Shown here: positions 21,113-31,349 of the stretch, in pieces
Numbering within the stretch: position 1 is the stretch's first letter
Layout: each line of letters opens with the position of its first letter
From: Luteimonas sp. YGD11-2
Lineage (GTDB): Bacteria > Pseudomonadota > Gammaproteobacteria > Xanthomonadales > Xanthomonadaceae
Direction of reading: 5' to 3'
Assembly (NCBI RefSeq): GCF_004118975.1
Contig: NZ_CP035376.1
Span: 1,798,001 to 1,862,000 of the forward strand
Length of the DNA: 64,000 nt
Notes under the pieces: generated by a model
What the model was told of the DNA's origin: nothing
Database searches by the model: none
Seen by the model: only the letters and a program-made list of their open reading frames with translations
Program-made: the position numbers and the translations under genes

Positions 21113-22363
21113 ATGAGCCGCCCCCCATTCCCGATTGAAATCGACGCCAGCCGGACGCCCGAAGGCGGCCCGCTCGGCATGTCCGCCGAACGCTTCCTGC
21201 GCGACTACTGGCAGCAGCGGCCGCTGCTGGTCCGCAACGCGTTTCCCGGCTTCGTCTCGCCGATCGAACCCGACGACCTCGCCGGCCTCGCCTGCGAGGA
21301 CGGCGTGCTGGCGCGCATCGTCGAGCACGACCGCGCCGCCGACCGCTACGGCCTGCGCACCGGCCCGTTCCCCGAAGACGCCTTTCCTGGCATGCCCGAC
21401 CACGACTGGACCCTGCTGGTGCAGGACGTCGACAAGTGGGACGCCGACATCGCAGCGCTGCTCGACGCCTTCAGCTTCCTGCCGCGCTGGCGCATCGACG
21501 ACATCATGGTGAGCTTCGCCGCCACCGGCGGCTCGGTCGGCGCGCATATCGACCAGTACGACGTGTTCCTGCTGCAGGCCCAGGGCCAGCGCCGCTGGCA
21601 GATCGACGCCCGCGCCAACCCGCCGACCGCCTTCCGCGACGATGCCGAGTTGAAGCTGCTGCGCCAGTTCGATCCCAGCCACGACTGGGTGCTCGACCCG
21701 GGCGACATGCTCTACCTGCCGCCGGGCATGCCGCACCACGGCGTCGCGGTGAACCCCTGCCTGACGTTCTCGGTGGGCACGCGCGCGCCGTCGTCGGCGG
21801 AACTGATCACCGACTGGCTCGACACCGTGGTGGCCGATGCCGACGACAGCATCCGCTACCGCGACGCCGGCATGGCGCCCCCGAAAGACCCGTGGGAGAT
21901 CGACGCGCTGGCGATGGGTCGCGTGATCGAGGCCCTCAACGCGCTGCGGATGAACGACGCCGACCGCCTCGGCGACTGGTTCGGCCGCTTCATCACTCTC
22001 TACCGCGCCGGCGCGGAGGCCATGCCGGGGGGCGAAAGCCGCCCGCGCATCGAGGTGGAGTGGGACCTGCGCGCCGGCGGCGCCCTGCACCGCCACCCGT
22101 GGACGCGGATGGCCTGGCGGCGTGCACGCCGAGGCGCGCGCCTGTACGCATCGGGCCAGGAATTCGGCCTGCCGGTCGCGGACGCGCGCGCGCTTGCCGC
22201 GTCGGCGCGGGTGGACGATGCGCTGTACTCACGCCTGTCCGACACCGGCCGCGACGCCGTGATCGCCCTGCTCGAGGCCGGCCATTACCACCTGCTGCCG
22301 CCCGACGACGGCGAGTGGGACGGTGCGGAGGACGGCGACGGCGTGGAGATCGACGGGCGATGA
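21113..22363 (+). CDS. roxA: JmjC-type ribosomal oxygenase (RoxA/YcfD-like, uL16 arginine hydroxylase)
   Basis: A 416-residue Fe(II)/2-oxoglutarate oxygenase. It closely follows E. coli YcfD: FLRDYWQQRPLLVRNAFPGF at the N-terminus, WRIDDIMVSFAATGGSVGAHIDQYDVFLLQ with the iron ligands His145 and Asp147, LDPGDMLYLPPGMPHHGVA with the third His at 208 or 209, and SVGTRAPSSAELI. YcfD hydroxylates an arginine of ribosomal protein uL16 (L16). The C-terminal half is the winged-helix dimer part. It is slightly longer than YcfD. Its stop overlaps the next gene by ATGA, so translation is coupled to the GNAT protein. Confidence 0.9.
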   Translation: MSRPPFPIEIDASRTPEGGPLGMSAERFLRDYWQQRPLLVRNAFPGFVSPIEPDDLAGLACEDGVLARIVEHDRAADRYGLRTGPFPEDAFPGMPDHDWTLLVQDVDKWDADIAALLDAFSFLPRWRIDDIMVSFAATGGSVGAHIDQYDVFLLQAQGQRRWQIDARANPPTAFRDDAELKLLRQFDPSHDWVLDPGDMLYLPPGMPHHGVAVNPCLTFSVGTRAPSSAELITDWLDTVVADADDSIRYRDAGMAPPKDPWEIDALAMGRVIEALNALRMNDADRLGDWFGRFITLYRAGAEAMPGGESRPRIEVEWDLRAGGALHRHPWTRMAWRRARRGARLYASGQEFGLPVADARALAASARVDDALYSRLSDTGRDAVIALLEAGHYHLLPPDDGEWDGAEDGDGVEIDGR

Positions 22364-23280
22364 GCGGCCAGCCGCCGCCCGGGCCGTTCCAGGTCGCCAC
22401 GGCCGACTGGACACGCGACCACGCCGCACTGTTGCAGGTGCGCGGCGTGGTGTTCATCGAGGAACAGGGCGTTCCGGAAGCGCTGGAGCGCGACGACGAC
22501 GACCCGCGCAGCACCCATGTCATCGCCCGCGATGCCGGCGGCCGCCCGATCGGCACCGCGCGGCTGACCCCGCAGCGGCGGATCGGCCGCATGGCCGTGC
22601 TGCGCGAGTGGCGCGGCAAGGGGGTCGGCGACGCGCTGCTCGAGGCGCTGCTGCGCGAGGCGCGTACGCAAGGGCTGTCCGAGGTGGCGCTGCATGCTCA
22701 GGTCGAGGCCATCGGCTTCTACACCCGGCACGGCTTCGTCCCCGAGGGCGAGCGCTTCGACGAGGCCGGCATCCAGCACCAGACCATGCGCCGTGCGCTG
22801 GCGCGGCCGCAGGCGATCGAGGACCGCGATGCCGCGGCGGCCATCGTCTGCGCGCTGGTGCATGGCGCACGCCGGCGGCTATGGGTGTACAGCCGCGAGC
22901 TCGATCCGGGCCTGTTCGACGACCCCGAGGTCCTGGCGGCGCTGCGCCGTTTCGGCACCCGCGGCGGCGGCGTGGAGGCGCGCTTCCTGCTGCAGGACCC
23001 CGCCGCCGCGCAACGGGCACATGCGCCGCTGCTGCCGCTCGCCCAGCGCCTGTCGAGCGTGTTCACGTTCCGCGTGGTCGAGGAACCGGTGGACCGCGGT
23101 TACGCCCCGGCCTACATCGCCACCGACGCCGGCGGCTATTACTTCCGCATCCTCGGCAACCGGTTCGACGGCGAGGCTGAACTCGACGCCCCGGGCCGGG
23201 CGCGCCAGCTGCGCGACACCTTCTTGCCAGTGTGGGAACGCGCGCGCCCGGCCAGCGAATTCCGCGTGCTCGGGATCTGA
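22360..23280 (+). CDS. GNAT acetyltransferase fused to a second uncharacterised domain
   Basis: 306 residues. Residues about 10-145 are a GNAT N-acetyltransferase with VFIEEQGVPEALE, RIGRMAVLREWRGKGVGDALLEALL (acetyl-CoA loop RGKGVG) and IGFYTRHGFVPEGERFDEAGIQH, close to ElaA/YjdJ-type members. Residues about 155-306 form a separate domain (RRLWVYSRELDPGLFDDPEVLAALRRF, then GGGVEARFLLQDP) that resembles half of a phospholipase-D-like fold but lacks an HKD motif. It starts inside the stop codon of the RoxA gene. The substrate is unknown; the coupling suggests a protein or ribosome target, which is inference. Confidence 0.85.
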   Translation: MSGQPPPGPFQVATADWTRDHAALLQVRGVVFIEEQGVPEALERDDDDPRSTHVIARDAGGRPIGTARLTPQRRIGRMAVLREWRGKGVGDALLEALLREARTQGLSEVALHAQVEAIGFYTRHGFVPEGERFDEAGIQHQTMRRALARPQAIEDRDAAAAIVCALVHGARRRLWVYSRELDPGLFDDPEVLAALRRFGTRGGGVEARFLLQDPAAAQRAHAPLLPLAQRLSSVFTFRVVEEPVDRGYAPAYIATDAGGYYFRILGNRFDGEAELDAPGRARQLRDTFLPVWERARPASEFRVLGI

Positions 23281-23365
23281 CCCGGCAGCCGGCGACAACA
23301 TGAACGGGGGCGTCGCGGCGCCCGCGGGCGCTCGCAACGGGTCGCCCCCACCGGTGGGCTGGGGC

Positions 23366-23371
23366 TATAAT
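23366..23371 (+). promoter_or_regulatory. -10 box (TATAAT) upstream of sucA
   Basis: A perfect TATAAT 91 bases before the sucA start codon, in an otherwise GC-rich region; preceded by GGGGC and without a recognisable -35 box at the right distance. It is the best candidate promoter for the sucA-sucB(-lpd) operon and predicts a leader of roughly 84 bases. Confidence 0.55.
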
Positions 23372-23461
23372 CGCGTTCTTTGCCGCATCCCGACCCGGGC
23401 GGCCGCTGTAACCACGTCCGGGCCGTCCCCCGCCCCTTCTTTCCGAGCCCAAACCCCCGAC

Positions 23462-26332
23462 GTGGACAGTCTTCTCAAGCAGTTCGCCCAGTCTTCCCAG
23501 CTCGGCGCCAACGCCGCCTATATCGAGGATCTGTACGAGCAGTACCTCGTGGATCCCGACAGCGTCGGCACCAAGTGGAAATCCTGGTTCGACGGCTTCA
23601 AGGGGCGTGAGGCCGGCGACGTTCCGCACTCGGTGGTCATGGACGCGGTCGCCCGCGCCGGCCGCGAGGCGAAGGGCGGCGTCATCACCACCGCAGGCGG
23701 CAATGGCGGCGACCTCGAAGCCCAGCGCAAGCAGGGCTCGGTACTCAAGCTGATCACCGCCTACCGTTCGCGCGGCCACCTGCAGGCGGATACCGATCCG
23801 TTGGGCATGGCCGAGAAGATCGACGCCCCCGACCTCGACCTGCCCTTCCACGGGCTGTCGGATGCCGACCTCGACACCGAGTTCGCGACCGGCCCCGGCG
23901 GCGGCACCAGCACCTTCGGCGGTGCGCCGCGCATGCGCCTGCGCGAGCTGCTGGCGCTGCTCAAGGCCACCTATGCCGGGCCGATCGGCGCCGAATTCAT
24001 GCACATTCCGCAGGCCGACCAGCGCCGCTGGATGTACGAGCGCATGGAAAAGGCCGGCGGCCGCTTCAGCCACACCCCCGACGAGCAGCGCAGGATCCTC
24101 GAGCGCCTCACCGCGGCCGAGGGTCTGGAGCGCTACCTGCACACCAAGTACGTCGGCCAGAAACGCTTCTCGCTGGAAGGTGGCGATTCGCTGATCCCGC
24201 TGCTCGACACCGTGATCCGCAGCGCCGGCAACGACGGCGTCAAGGACATCGTGATCGGCATGGCCCACCGTGGTCGCCTCAACGTGCTGGTCAATACCCT
24301 GGGCAAGAGCCCGCGCCGCCTGTTCGACGAGTTCGAAGGCAAGTTCGAGCACAACGCGCTCGCGCTGGCCGGCGACGTCAAGTACCACATGGGCTTTTCC
24401 GCCGACGTCGCCACCGAAGGCGGGCCGGTGCACCTGGCGCTGGCGTTCAACCCGTCGCACCTCGAGATCGTCGACCCGGTGGTCGCCGGCTCGGTGCGTT
24501 CGCGCCAGGAGCGCCGTGGCGATACCGACCGCCGCAAGGTGATGCCGATCCTGATCCACGGCGACGCCGCGTTCGCCGGCCAGGGCGTGGTGATGGAGCT
24601 GTTCCAGATGTCGCAGGCGCGTGGCTTCGCCGTCGGCGGCACCGTGCACGTGGTGGTCAACAACCAGGTCGGATTCACCACCAGCAACCGCGAGGACGCG
24701 CGTTCCACGCTGTACTGCACGGACGTGGCGAAGATGATCGCGGCGCCGGTGCTGCACGTGAATGCCGACGACCCGGAAGCCGTCGCCTTCGCCGCGCGCC
24801 TGGCCTATGACTTCCGCCAGGAATTCCGCAAGGACGTCGTCATCGACCTGGTGTGCTACCGCCGCCACGGCCACAACGAGGCCGACGAGCCGGCGATCAC
24901 CCAGCCGGTGATGTACCAGATCATCCGCAAGCACAAGACCACCCGCGAACTCTATGCGCAACAGCTGGAAGCCGCGGGCGTGCTGTCGGCCAAGGCGGGC
25001 CAGGCCCTGGCCGATGCCTACCGCGACAAGCTCGACAATGGCGAGGTCACCACCGAGCTCGCCAAGGTGGAGAAGACGCCGCCGGAAAGCCGCCTGTTCG
25101 TCGACTGGGGCACGCTGGTGTCCGGCAGGCTCACCGACGACACCAGCACCGCGGTCGGGCTGTCGAAGCTGACGTCGCTGGCGCAGGCCATCACCCGCAT
25201 CCCGGACGACGTGCAGCTCCACGCACGCGTGTCCAAGGTCTATGACGACCGCCGGAAGATGGCCGCAGGTGAAGCGGCCGCCGACTGGGGCTTCGCCGAG
25301 AATCTCGCCTACGCCACCCTGCTCGACGAGGGTTTCGGCCTGCGCCTGGTCGGCCAGGACGTCGGCCGCGGCACGTTCTCGCACCGCCACGCGATCCTGC
25401 ACGACCAGAAGACCGACACCTACCACCTGCCGCTGCGCCAGCTGGTGGATTCGCCGGAGCGTGCCACCGTCATCGACTCGCTGCTCAGCGAGGAAGCGGT
25501 GATGGCCTACGAGTACGGCTTTTCCACCACCGACCCGAACACCCTGTGCATCTGGGAAGGCCAGTTCGGCGATTTCGCCAACGGCGCGCAGGTGGTGATC
25601 GATCAGTTCATCGCCTCGGGCGAGGCCAAGTGGGGCCGCATCAGCGGGCTCACCCTGCTGCTGCCGCACGGCTACGAAGGCCAGGGCCCCGAGCACAGCT
25701 CGGCGCGCCTGGAGCGCTTCCTGCAGCTGTGCGCGCTCGACAACATGCTCGTGTGCGTGCCGTCGACCCCGGCGCAGGCCTTCCACATGCTGCGCCGGCA
25801 GATGCACATGACCACCCGCAAGCCGCTGGTGGTGATGAGCCCGAAGTCGCTGCTGCGCCACAAGCTCGCGGTGTCGAGCCTGGAGGAACTCGCCAACGGC
25901 GAATTCCGGCACCTGATCGGCGACGCCTCGGCCGACCCGAAGAAGGTCAAGCGCGTGGTCCTGTGTTCCGGCAAGGTCTACTACGACCTGCTCGAGGACA
26001 AGGACAAGCGCGGCCAGGACGACGTCGCGCTCGTGCGCGTCGAACAGCTCTACCCGTTCCCGCGCGAAGCGCTCACCGCTGAACTCGGCCGTTACGGCAA
26101 GGCCACCGACGTGGTCTGGTGCCAGGAAGAGCCGCAGAACCAGGGCGCGTGGTACCAGATCCGCCACCACCTGCAGGCCTGCGTGCCCGTCGGCCTCGAG
26201 CTGCACTACGCGGGCCGCCAGCGCTCGCCCTCGCCCGCCGTCGGCCATTTCGCCGACCACGTCGTCGAGCAGCAGCAGCTGGTCGCCGATGCACTCACCT
26301 CCCCCGCCGGCAGCGTCTTCGCAGCCGACTGA
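23462..26332 (+). CDS. sucA: 2-oxoglutarate dehydrogenase, E1 component
   Basis: 956 residues. The thiamine-diphosphate-dependent E1 decarboxylates 2-oxoglutarate and reductively succinylates the E2 lipoyl group. The N-terminus MDSLLKQFAQSSQLGANAAYIEDLYEQYL is the E2/E3-binding arm. Then come AHRGRLNVLVNTLGK, the ThDP/Mg motif IHGDAAFAGQGVVMELFQMS to VNNQVGFTT, YRRHGHNEADEPAITQP, and the C-terminal GQDVGRGTFSHRH, IWEGQFGDFANGAQ and LLPHGYEGQGPEHSSARLERFLQ. GTG 23462 is the family start; long in-frame sequence upstream is shadow. No strong ribosome site is seen. The sucB start is 36 bases downstream. Confidence 0.97.
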   Translation: MDSLLKQFAQSSQLGANAAYIEDLYEQYLVDPDSVGTKWKSWFDGFKGREAGDVPHSVVMDAVARAGREAKGGVITTAGGNGGDLEAQRKQGSVLKLITAYRSRGHLQADTDPLGMAEKIDAPDLDLPFHGLSDADLDTEFATGPGGGTSTFGGAPRMRLRELLALLKATYAGPIGAEFMHIPQADQRRWMYERMEKAGGRFSHTPDEQRRILERLTAAEGLERYLHTKYVGQKRFSLEGGDSLIPLLDTVIRSAGNDGVKDIVIGMAHRGRLNVLVNTLGKSPRRLFDEFEGKFEHNALALAGDVKYHMGFSADVATEGGPVHLALAFNPSHLEIVDPVVAGSVRSRQERRGDTDRRKVMPILIHGDAAFAGQGVVMELFQMSQARGFAVGGTVHVVVNNQVGFTTSNREDARSTLYCTDVAKMIAAPVLHVNADDPEAVAFAARLAYDFRQEFRKDVVIDLVCYRRHGHNEADEPAITQPVMYQIIRKHKTTRELYAQQLEAAGVLSAKAGQALADAYRDKLDNGEVTTELAKVEKTPPESRLFVDWGTLVSGRLTDDTSTAVGLSKLTSLAQAITRIPDDVQLHARVSKVYDDRRKMAAGEAAADWGFAENLAYATLLDEGFGLRLVGQDVGRGTFSHRHAILHDQKTDTYHLPLRQLVDSPERATVIDSLLSEEAVMAYEYGFSTTDPNTLCIWEGQFGDFANGAQVVIDQFIASGEAKWGRISGLTLLLPHGYEGQGPEHSSARLERFLQLCALDNMLVCVPSTPAQAFHMLRRQMHMTTRKPLVVMSPKSLLRHKLAVSSLEELANGEFRHLIGDASADPKKVKRVVLCSGKVYYDLLEDKDKRGQDDVALVRVEQLYPFPREALTAELGRYGKATDVVWCQEEPQNQGAWYQIRHHLQACVPVGLELHYAGRQRSPSPAVGHFADHVVEQQQLVADALTSPAGSVFAAD

Positions 26333-26368
26333 CCCCACACCGCCTACGACCCAGGACGCATCAAGACC

Positions 26369-27595
26369 ATGGCCACCGAGATCAAGGTACCGGTACTCCC
26401 CGAATCCGTTTCCGACGCCACCATCGCCACCTGGCACAAGAAGGTGGGCGACGCGGTCGCGCGTGACGAGAACATCGTCGACCTCGAGACCGACAAGGTA
26501 GTGCTCGAAGTGCCGTCGACCGTCGAGGGCGTGATCAAGGAGCTGAAGTTCGCCGAGGGCGATACCGTCACCAGCCAGCAGGTGCTGGCGGTGATCGAGG
26601 AAGGCGCCGCGCCGGCGAAGTCCGCGGACGCGCCGAAGGACGAGGGCAAGGCCAAGGCCGCGGAAGTCGAGGCCGCCCGCGAGGAAGGCCCGAGCGTCGC
26701 GAAGAAGCCGGAGGCGTCCGCGCCGCCGCAGGCCGCGTCGTCGACCGGTGACCTGCCGCCGGGCGCGCGCTTCACCGCCCTGACCCAGGGCATCGATCCG
26801 TCGCAGGTCGAAGGCACCGGCCGCCGTGGCGCGGTCACCAAGGAAGACCTGGTGAACTACGCCAGCGGCAAGACCCCCGGGGTGTCCGGTGGCGCGCGTC
26901 CGGAAGAGCGCGTGCCGATGACCCGCATCCGCAAGCGCATCGCCGAGCGCCTGATGCAGTCCAAGGACTCCATCGCCATGCTGACCTCGTTCAACGAGGT
27001 CAACCTCGGCAAGGTGATGGCCCTGCGCAAGCAGCTGGGCGAACAGTTCCAGAAGGACCACGGCATCAAGCTCGGCTTCATGAGCTTCTTCGCCAAGGCC
27101 GCCGCCAACGCGCTGGCGAAGTACCCGGTGGTCAACGCCTCGGTCGACGGCGACGACATCATCTATCACGGCTACGCCGACATCTCGATCGCGGTGTCGA
27201 CCGACCGCGGCCTGGTGACGCCGGTGCTGCGCAATGTCGAGCGCATGGGTTTCGCCGACGTCGAGAAGCAGATCGCCGAATACGCGACGAAGGCGCGCGA
27301 CGGCAAGCTGGCGCTGGACGACCTGCAGGGCGGCACCTTCACCATCACCAATGGCGGCACCTTCGGCTCGCTGATGTCGACGCCGATCGTCAACCCGCCG
27401 CAGTCCGCGATCCTCGGCATGCACGCGATCAAGGAGCGCGCGATCGTCGAGAACGGCCAGGTCATCGCCGCGCCGATGATGTACATCGCGCTGTCCTACG
27501 ACCACCGCATCATCGACGGCAAGGACGCGGTGCTGTTCCTGGTCGACATCAAGAACCAGCTCGAGAACCCGCACCGCATGCTGCTGGGCCTGTAA
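26369..27595 (+). CDS. sucB: Dihydrolipoyl succinyltransferase, E2 component of 2-oxoglutarate dehydrogenase
   Basis: 408 residues forming the E2 core. The lipoyl domain (1-75) carries the modified Lys43 in [14 protein letters not shown] charged Ala/Lys/Glu linker follows. Residues about 128-165 should be the E1/E3-binding domain: the second half [17 protein letters not shown] is normal, but the first half reads [17 protein letters not shown] and lacks the usual S-P-A-x-R-x-L helix. The catalytic domain (about 185-408) ends with SYDHRIIDG (His379, Asp383). Translated after sucA, with a REP-like element separating it from lpd. Confidence 0.97.
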   Translation: MATEIKVPVLPESVSDATIATWHKKVGDAVARDENIVDLETDKVVLEVPSTVEGVIKELKFAEGDTVTSQQVLAVIEEGAAPAKSADAPKDEGKAKAAEVEAAREEGPSVAKKPEASAPPQAASSTGDLPPGARFTALTQGIDPSQVEGTGRRGAVTKEDLVNYASGKTPGVSGGARPEERVPMTRIRKRIAERLMQSKDSIAMLTSFNEVNLGKVMALRKQLGEQFQKDHGIKLGFMSFFAKAAANALAKYPVVNASVDGDDIIYHGYADISIAVSTDRGLVTPVLRNVERMGFADVEKQIAEYATKARDGKLALDDLQGGTFTITNGGTFGSLMSTPIVNPPQSAILGMHAIKERAIVENGQVIAAPMMYIALSYDHRIIDGKDAVLFLVDIKNQLENPHRMLLGL

Positions 27596-27604
27596 AGTTC
27601 TGGG

Positions 27605-27677
27605 CCCTCTTCCGCTCGCGGAGAGGCGCGCCCCCATCCGGCGCTGCGCGCCACCTTCTCCCGCACGCGGGAGAAGG
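27605..27677. repeat. REP-like intergenic element with two hairpins
   Basis: The 102-base gap between sucB and lpd contains two palindromes: an imperfect one at 27606-27626 (CCTCTTCCG/GCGGAGAGG) and a perfect one at 27654-27677 (CCTTCTCCCG, 4-base loop, CGGGAGAAGG), separated by a GC-rich spacer. This two-hairpin CTCTCCCG/CGGGAGAG layout is typical of dispersed REP elements in Xanthomonadaceae genomes. There is no T-run, so in the mRNA it would stabilise the sucAB part or attenuate read-through into lpd rather than fully terminate. Confidence 0.72.
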
Positions 27678-27697
27678 GATCAAGCAAGGAAACGAAC

Positions 27698-29134
27698 ATG
27701 GCTGAACAATTCGACGTCGTCGTCATCGGTGCCGGCCCGGCCGGTTACCACGCCGCCATCCGCGCCGCGCAGCTCGGCATGAAGGTCGCCTGCATCGACG
27801 CCGCGCTGGGCAAGGATGGCAAGCCGGCGCTGGGCGGCACCTGCCTGCGCGTGGGCTGCATCCCGTCAAAGGCGCTGCTGGATTCCTCGCGGCAGTTCCA
27901 CAACCTGCAGCACGTGTTCGAGCAGCACGGCATCAGCGCGAAGGATCCGCAGATCGACGTCGAGAAGATGGTCGGCCGCAAGGACGCCATCGTGAAGCAG
28001 TTCACCGGCGGCATCGCGCAGCTGTTCAAGGCCAACAAGGTCGCGCCGTACTACGGCTTCGCCACCCTGCATGCCGACCGCCTGGTCAAGGTGAAGCAGC
28101 ATGACGGCAGCGAGGTCGAACTCACCGGCACCAACGTCATCATCGCCGCGGGTTCGGATTCGATCGAGCTGCCGTTCGCGAAGTTCGACGGCGAGACCAT
28201 CGTCGACAACGTCGGCGCGCTCGACTTCACCGAGGTGCCCAAGCGCATGGCGGTGATCGGCGCGGGCGTGATCGGCCTCGAGCTCGGCAGCGTGTGGAAG
28301 CGGCTCGGCGCCGAGGTCGTGATCCTCGAAGCCATGCCGGACTTCCTGGCCGCCGCCGATGCCGAAGTGTCGAAGGTCGCCTTCCGCGAGTTCAGGAAGC
28401 AGGGCCTGGACATCCGCCTCGGCGCCAAGGTCTCGAAGGCCGACGTCACCGGCAAGGGCAAGAAGAAGGAAGTGCAGGTCACCTTCGCAGACAAGAACGG
28501 CGAGGAAACGATCACCGTCGACAAGCTGCTGGTGGCCGTGGGCCGCAAGGCCGCGTCCAAGGGCCTGCTGGCCGAAGGGTCCGGCGTGAAGCTCACCGAG
28601 CGCGGGCAGATCGAGGTCGACGCGCACTGCCACACCGGCGTCGACGGCGTCTGGGCCGTGGGCGACTGCGTGCGCGGCCCGATGCTGGCGCACAAGGGCT
28701 TCGAGGAAGGCATCGCGGTGGCCGAGCTGATCGCAGGCCTGCCCGGCCACGTCAATTTCGACACCATCCCGTGGGTCATCTACACCGAGCCGGAGCTGGC
28801 CTGGGTCGGCAAGACCGAGCAGCAGCTGAAAGAGGAAGGCATTCCGTACAAGGCCGGCAGCTTCCCGTTCGCGGCAAACGGCCGAGCGGTGGCGATGATC
28901 GAGGCCGCGGGCTTCGTCAAGGTGCTGGCGCATGCCGAAACCGACCGCGTGCTGGGCATGCACCTGGTCGGCGCCAACGTCTCCGAGCTGGTGCACGAGG
29001 GCGTGCTGACGATGGAGTTCAAGGGCTCCGCCGACGACCTGGCGCGCATCTGCCATGCGCACCCGAGCCTGTCGGAAGTGGTCCACGACGCCGCGATGGC
29101 GGTCGACAAGCGCGCGATCCACAAGGCGAACTGA
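27698..29134 (+). CDS. lpd: Dihydrolipoyl dehydrogenase, E3 component
   Basis: 478 residues of the FAD disulfide oxidoreductase that reoxidises dihydrolipoamide of E2 with NAD+. FAD motif VVVIGAGPAGYHAA, redox-active disulfide GGTCLRVGC (Cys49, Cys54), NAD motif VIGAGVIGLELGSVW, FAD motif VWAVGDCVRGPMLAHK, and the dimer-interface acid/base HAHPSLSEVVHDA near the end. An AAGGAA ribosome site precedes ATG 27698. Its position after sucB marks it as the E3 of this complex, possibly shared with others. Confidence 0.97.
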   Translation: MAEQFDVVVIGAGPAGYHAAIRAAQLGMKVACIDAALGKDGKPALGGTCLRVGCIPSKALLDSSRQFHNLQHVFEQHGISAKDPQIDVEKMVGRKDAIVKQFTGGIAQLFKANKVAPYYGFATLHADRLVKVKQHDGSEVELTGTNVIIAAGSDSIELPFAKFDGETIVDNVGALDFTEVPKRMAVIGAGVIGLELGSVWKRLGAEVVILEAMPDFLAAADAEVSKVAFREFRKQGLDIRLGAKVSKADVTGKGKKKEVQVTFADKNGEETITVDKLLVAVGRKAASKGLLAEGSGVKLTERGQIEVDAHCHTGVDGVWAVGDCVRGPMLAHKGFEEGIAVAELIAGLPGHVNFDTIPWVIYTEPELAWVGKTEQQLKEEGIPYKAGSFPFAANGRAVAMIEAAGFVKVLAHAETDRVLGMHLVGANVSELVHEGVLTMEFKGSADDLARICHAHPSLSEVVHDAAMAVDKRAIHKAN

Positions 29135-29252
29135 CGCCACGGCCGCCGGGCGCGCCCGGCGCCACCGCGGTGCATGCGACACAGGCGCCGGGCTCTTGCC
29201 CGGCGTCCGCGTTTCTCCCCCCTGCGTTTTCCTTCCAGCACGGCACACCCAT

Positions 29253-29846
29253 ATGCGAAGCATCTGCGTCTACTGCGGCTCCAACAGCGGCGCCCGCCCC
29301 ATCTACGCCGAACAGGCGATCGCGCTGGGCACGCGCATGGCACGCGACGGCATCCGCCTGGTCTATGGCGGCGGCAACATCGGGCTGATGGGCACGATCG
29401 CCGACGCGGTGCTCGAAGCCGGTGGCGAGGTGACGGGCATCATCCCGAAGCAGCTGGTGGACATGGAAGTGGCGCACCGCGGCCTGACCGGGCTCGAGGT
29501 GGTGGGCTCGATGCACGAGCGCAAGCTGCGGATGTTCGATCTCGCCGATGGCTTCGTGGCGATGCCGGGCGGCTTCGGCACGCTGGAGGAAGTGGTGGAA
29601 ATGCTGACCTGGCGGCAGCTGGGCATCAGCGAGAAGCCCTGCGCGTTCCTGGACGTGGAGGGTTACTACCAGCCGCTGATCGCGATGATGGACCGCATGG
29701 TCGAGGAGCGCTTCCTGCATCCCGCACAGCGCGAGGACATGTGGACCGGCCGCGACATCGAGGCGATGCTCGACTGGATGAAGTCCTACGAACCCGCGCA
29801 GGCGACCAAGTGGCTGAGCGAGAAGCACAGCCGCGAACTGCGCTGA
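29253..29846 (+). CDS. LOG/TIGR00730 family nucleoside monophosphate phosphoribohydrolase
   Basis: 197 residues with a Rossmann-like fold: ICVYCGSNSGARPIYAEQA, LVYGGGNIGLMGTIADAVL and the family signature MPGGFGTLEEVVEMLTWRQLG, where Arg and Glu act in hydrolysis. Bacterial LOG proteins cleave cytokinin riboside 5'-monophosphate or related nucleotides such as AMP to base plus ribose phosphate; some are misannotated as lysine decarboxylases. ATG 29253 starts the first strand. It lies 118 bases after lpd. Confidence 0.92.
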   Translation: MRSICVYCGSNSGARPIYAEQAIALGTRMARDGIRLVYGGGNIGLMGTIADAVLEAGGEVTGIIPKQLVDMEVAHRGLTGLEVVGSMHERKLRMFDLADGFVAMPGGFGTLEEVVEMLTWRQLGISEKPCAFLDVEGYYQPLIAMMDRMVEERFLHPAQREDMWTGRDIEAMLDWMKSYEPAQATKWLSEKHSRELR

Positions 29847-29864
29847 ACCGACCGGAGCAATGCC

Positions 29865-30860
<996 letters not shown>

Positions 30861-30896
30861 GTCGGCGCGCATCGTCCACGCACGCACTGCATCCGC

Positions 30897-30924
30897 TTGC
30901 CGGGTGTGGTGGCGCGGCTACAAT
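30897..30924 (+). promoter_or_regulatory. Sigma-70-type promoter upstream of the response regulator
   Basis: TTGCCG (30897-30902), a 16-base spacer and TACAAT (30919-30924), 25 bases before the ATG at 30950. Both boxes are close to consensus for this GC-rich genome, and the predicted leader is only about 19 bases. Confidence 0.6.
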
Positions 30925-30949
30925 CTCCGCTCGCAACCCGGAACATGCC

Positions 30950-31330
30950 ATGGCGCGCATCCTGATCGTCGACGACTCACCTTCCCAGCTTGCCGGCATC
31001 CGCCGCATCGTGGAGAAGCTCGGCCATCAGCCGCTGACGGCCGAAGACGGACAGGCCGGCGTGGATGCCGCCAACCGCGAACTGCCGGACCTGATCCTGA
31101 TGGACGTGGTGATGCCCAACCTCAACGGCTTCCAGGCGACCCGTTCGATCAGCCGCGAGGCGACGACGAAGCACATCCCGGTAGTGCTGATCACCACCAA
31201 GGACCAGGAAACCGACCGCATCTGGGGCATGCGCCAGGGCGCGCGCGGCTACCTCACCAAGCCCTTCACCGAAGACGAGCTGGCCGACGTCATCTCCAGC
31301 ACGCTGGGCGCCGGCGACATTTCCGCCTGA
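30950..31330 (+). CDS. Single-domain response regulator (PilH/PilG-like)
   Basis: A stand-alone receiver of 126 residues: acidic pocket VDDS, phospho-acceptor Asp52 in LILMDVVMP, Thr/Ser in LITTKDQET, and the conserved Lys in YLTKPF near residue 102. The HIPVVLITTKDQETDRIWGMRQGA stretch resembles PilH-type regulators of twitching motility. No kinase is encoded nearby, so the partner is elsewhere. It has its own promoter and is followed by the convergent cbpA. Confidence 0.9.
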   Translation: MARILIVDDSPSQLAGIRRIVEKLGHQPLTAEDGQAGVDAANRELPDLILMDVVMPNLNGFQATRSISREATTKHIPVVLITTKDQETDRIWGMRQGARGYLTKPFTEDELADVISSTLGAGDISA

Positions 31331-31349
31331 GTCGCGTCGCTGGCGCGGC

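Noticed and set aside
23063..27637. A 1524-codon open frame on the minus strand across sucA and sucB
   Set aside because: It is the antisense shadow of high-GC codon bias; its product is His/Arg/Val/Ala-rich without any domain, while the plus strand has unmistakable SucA and SucB motifs.
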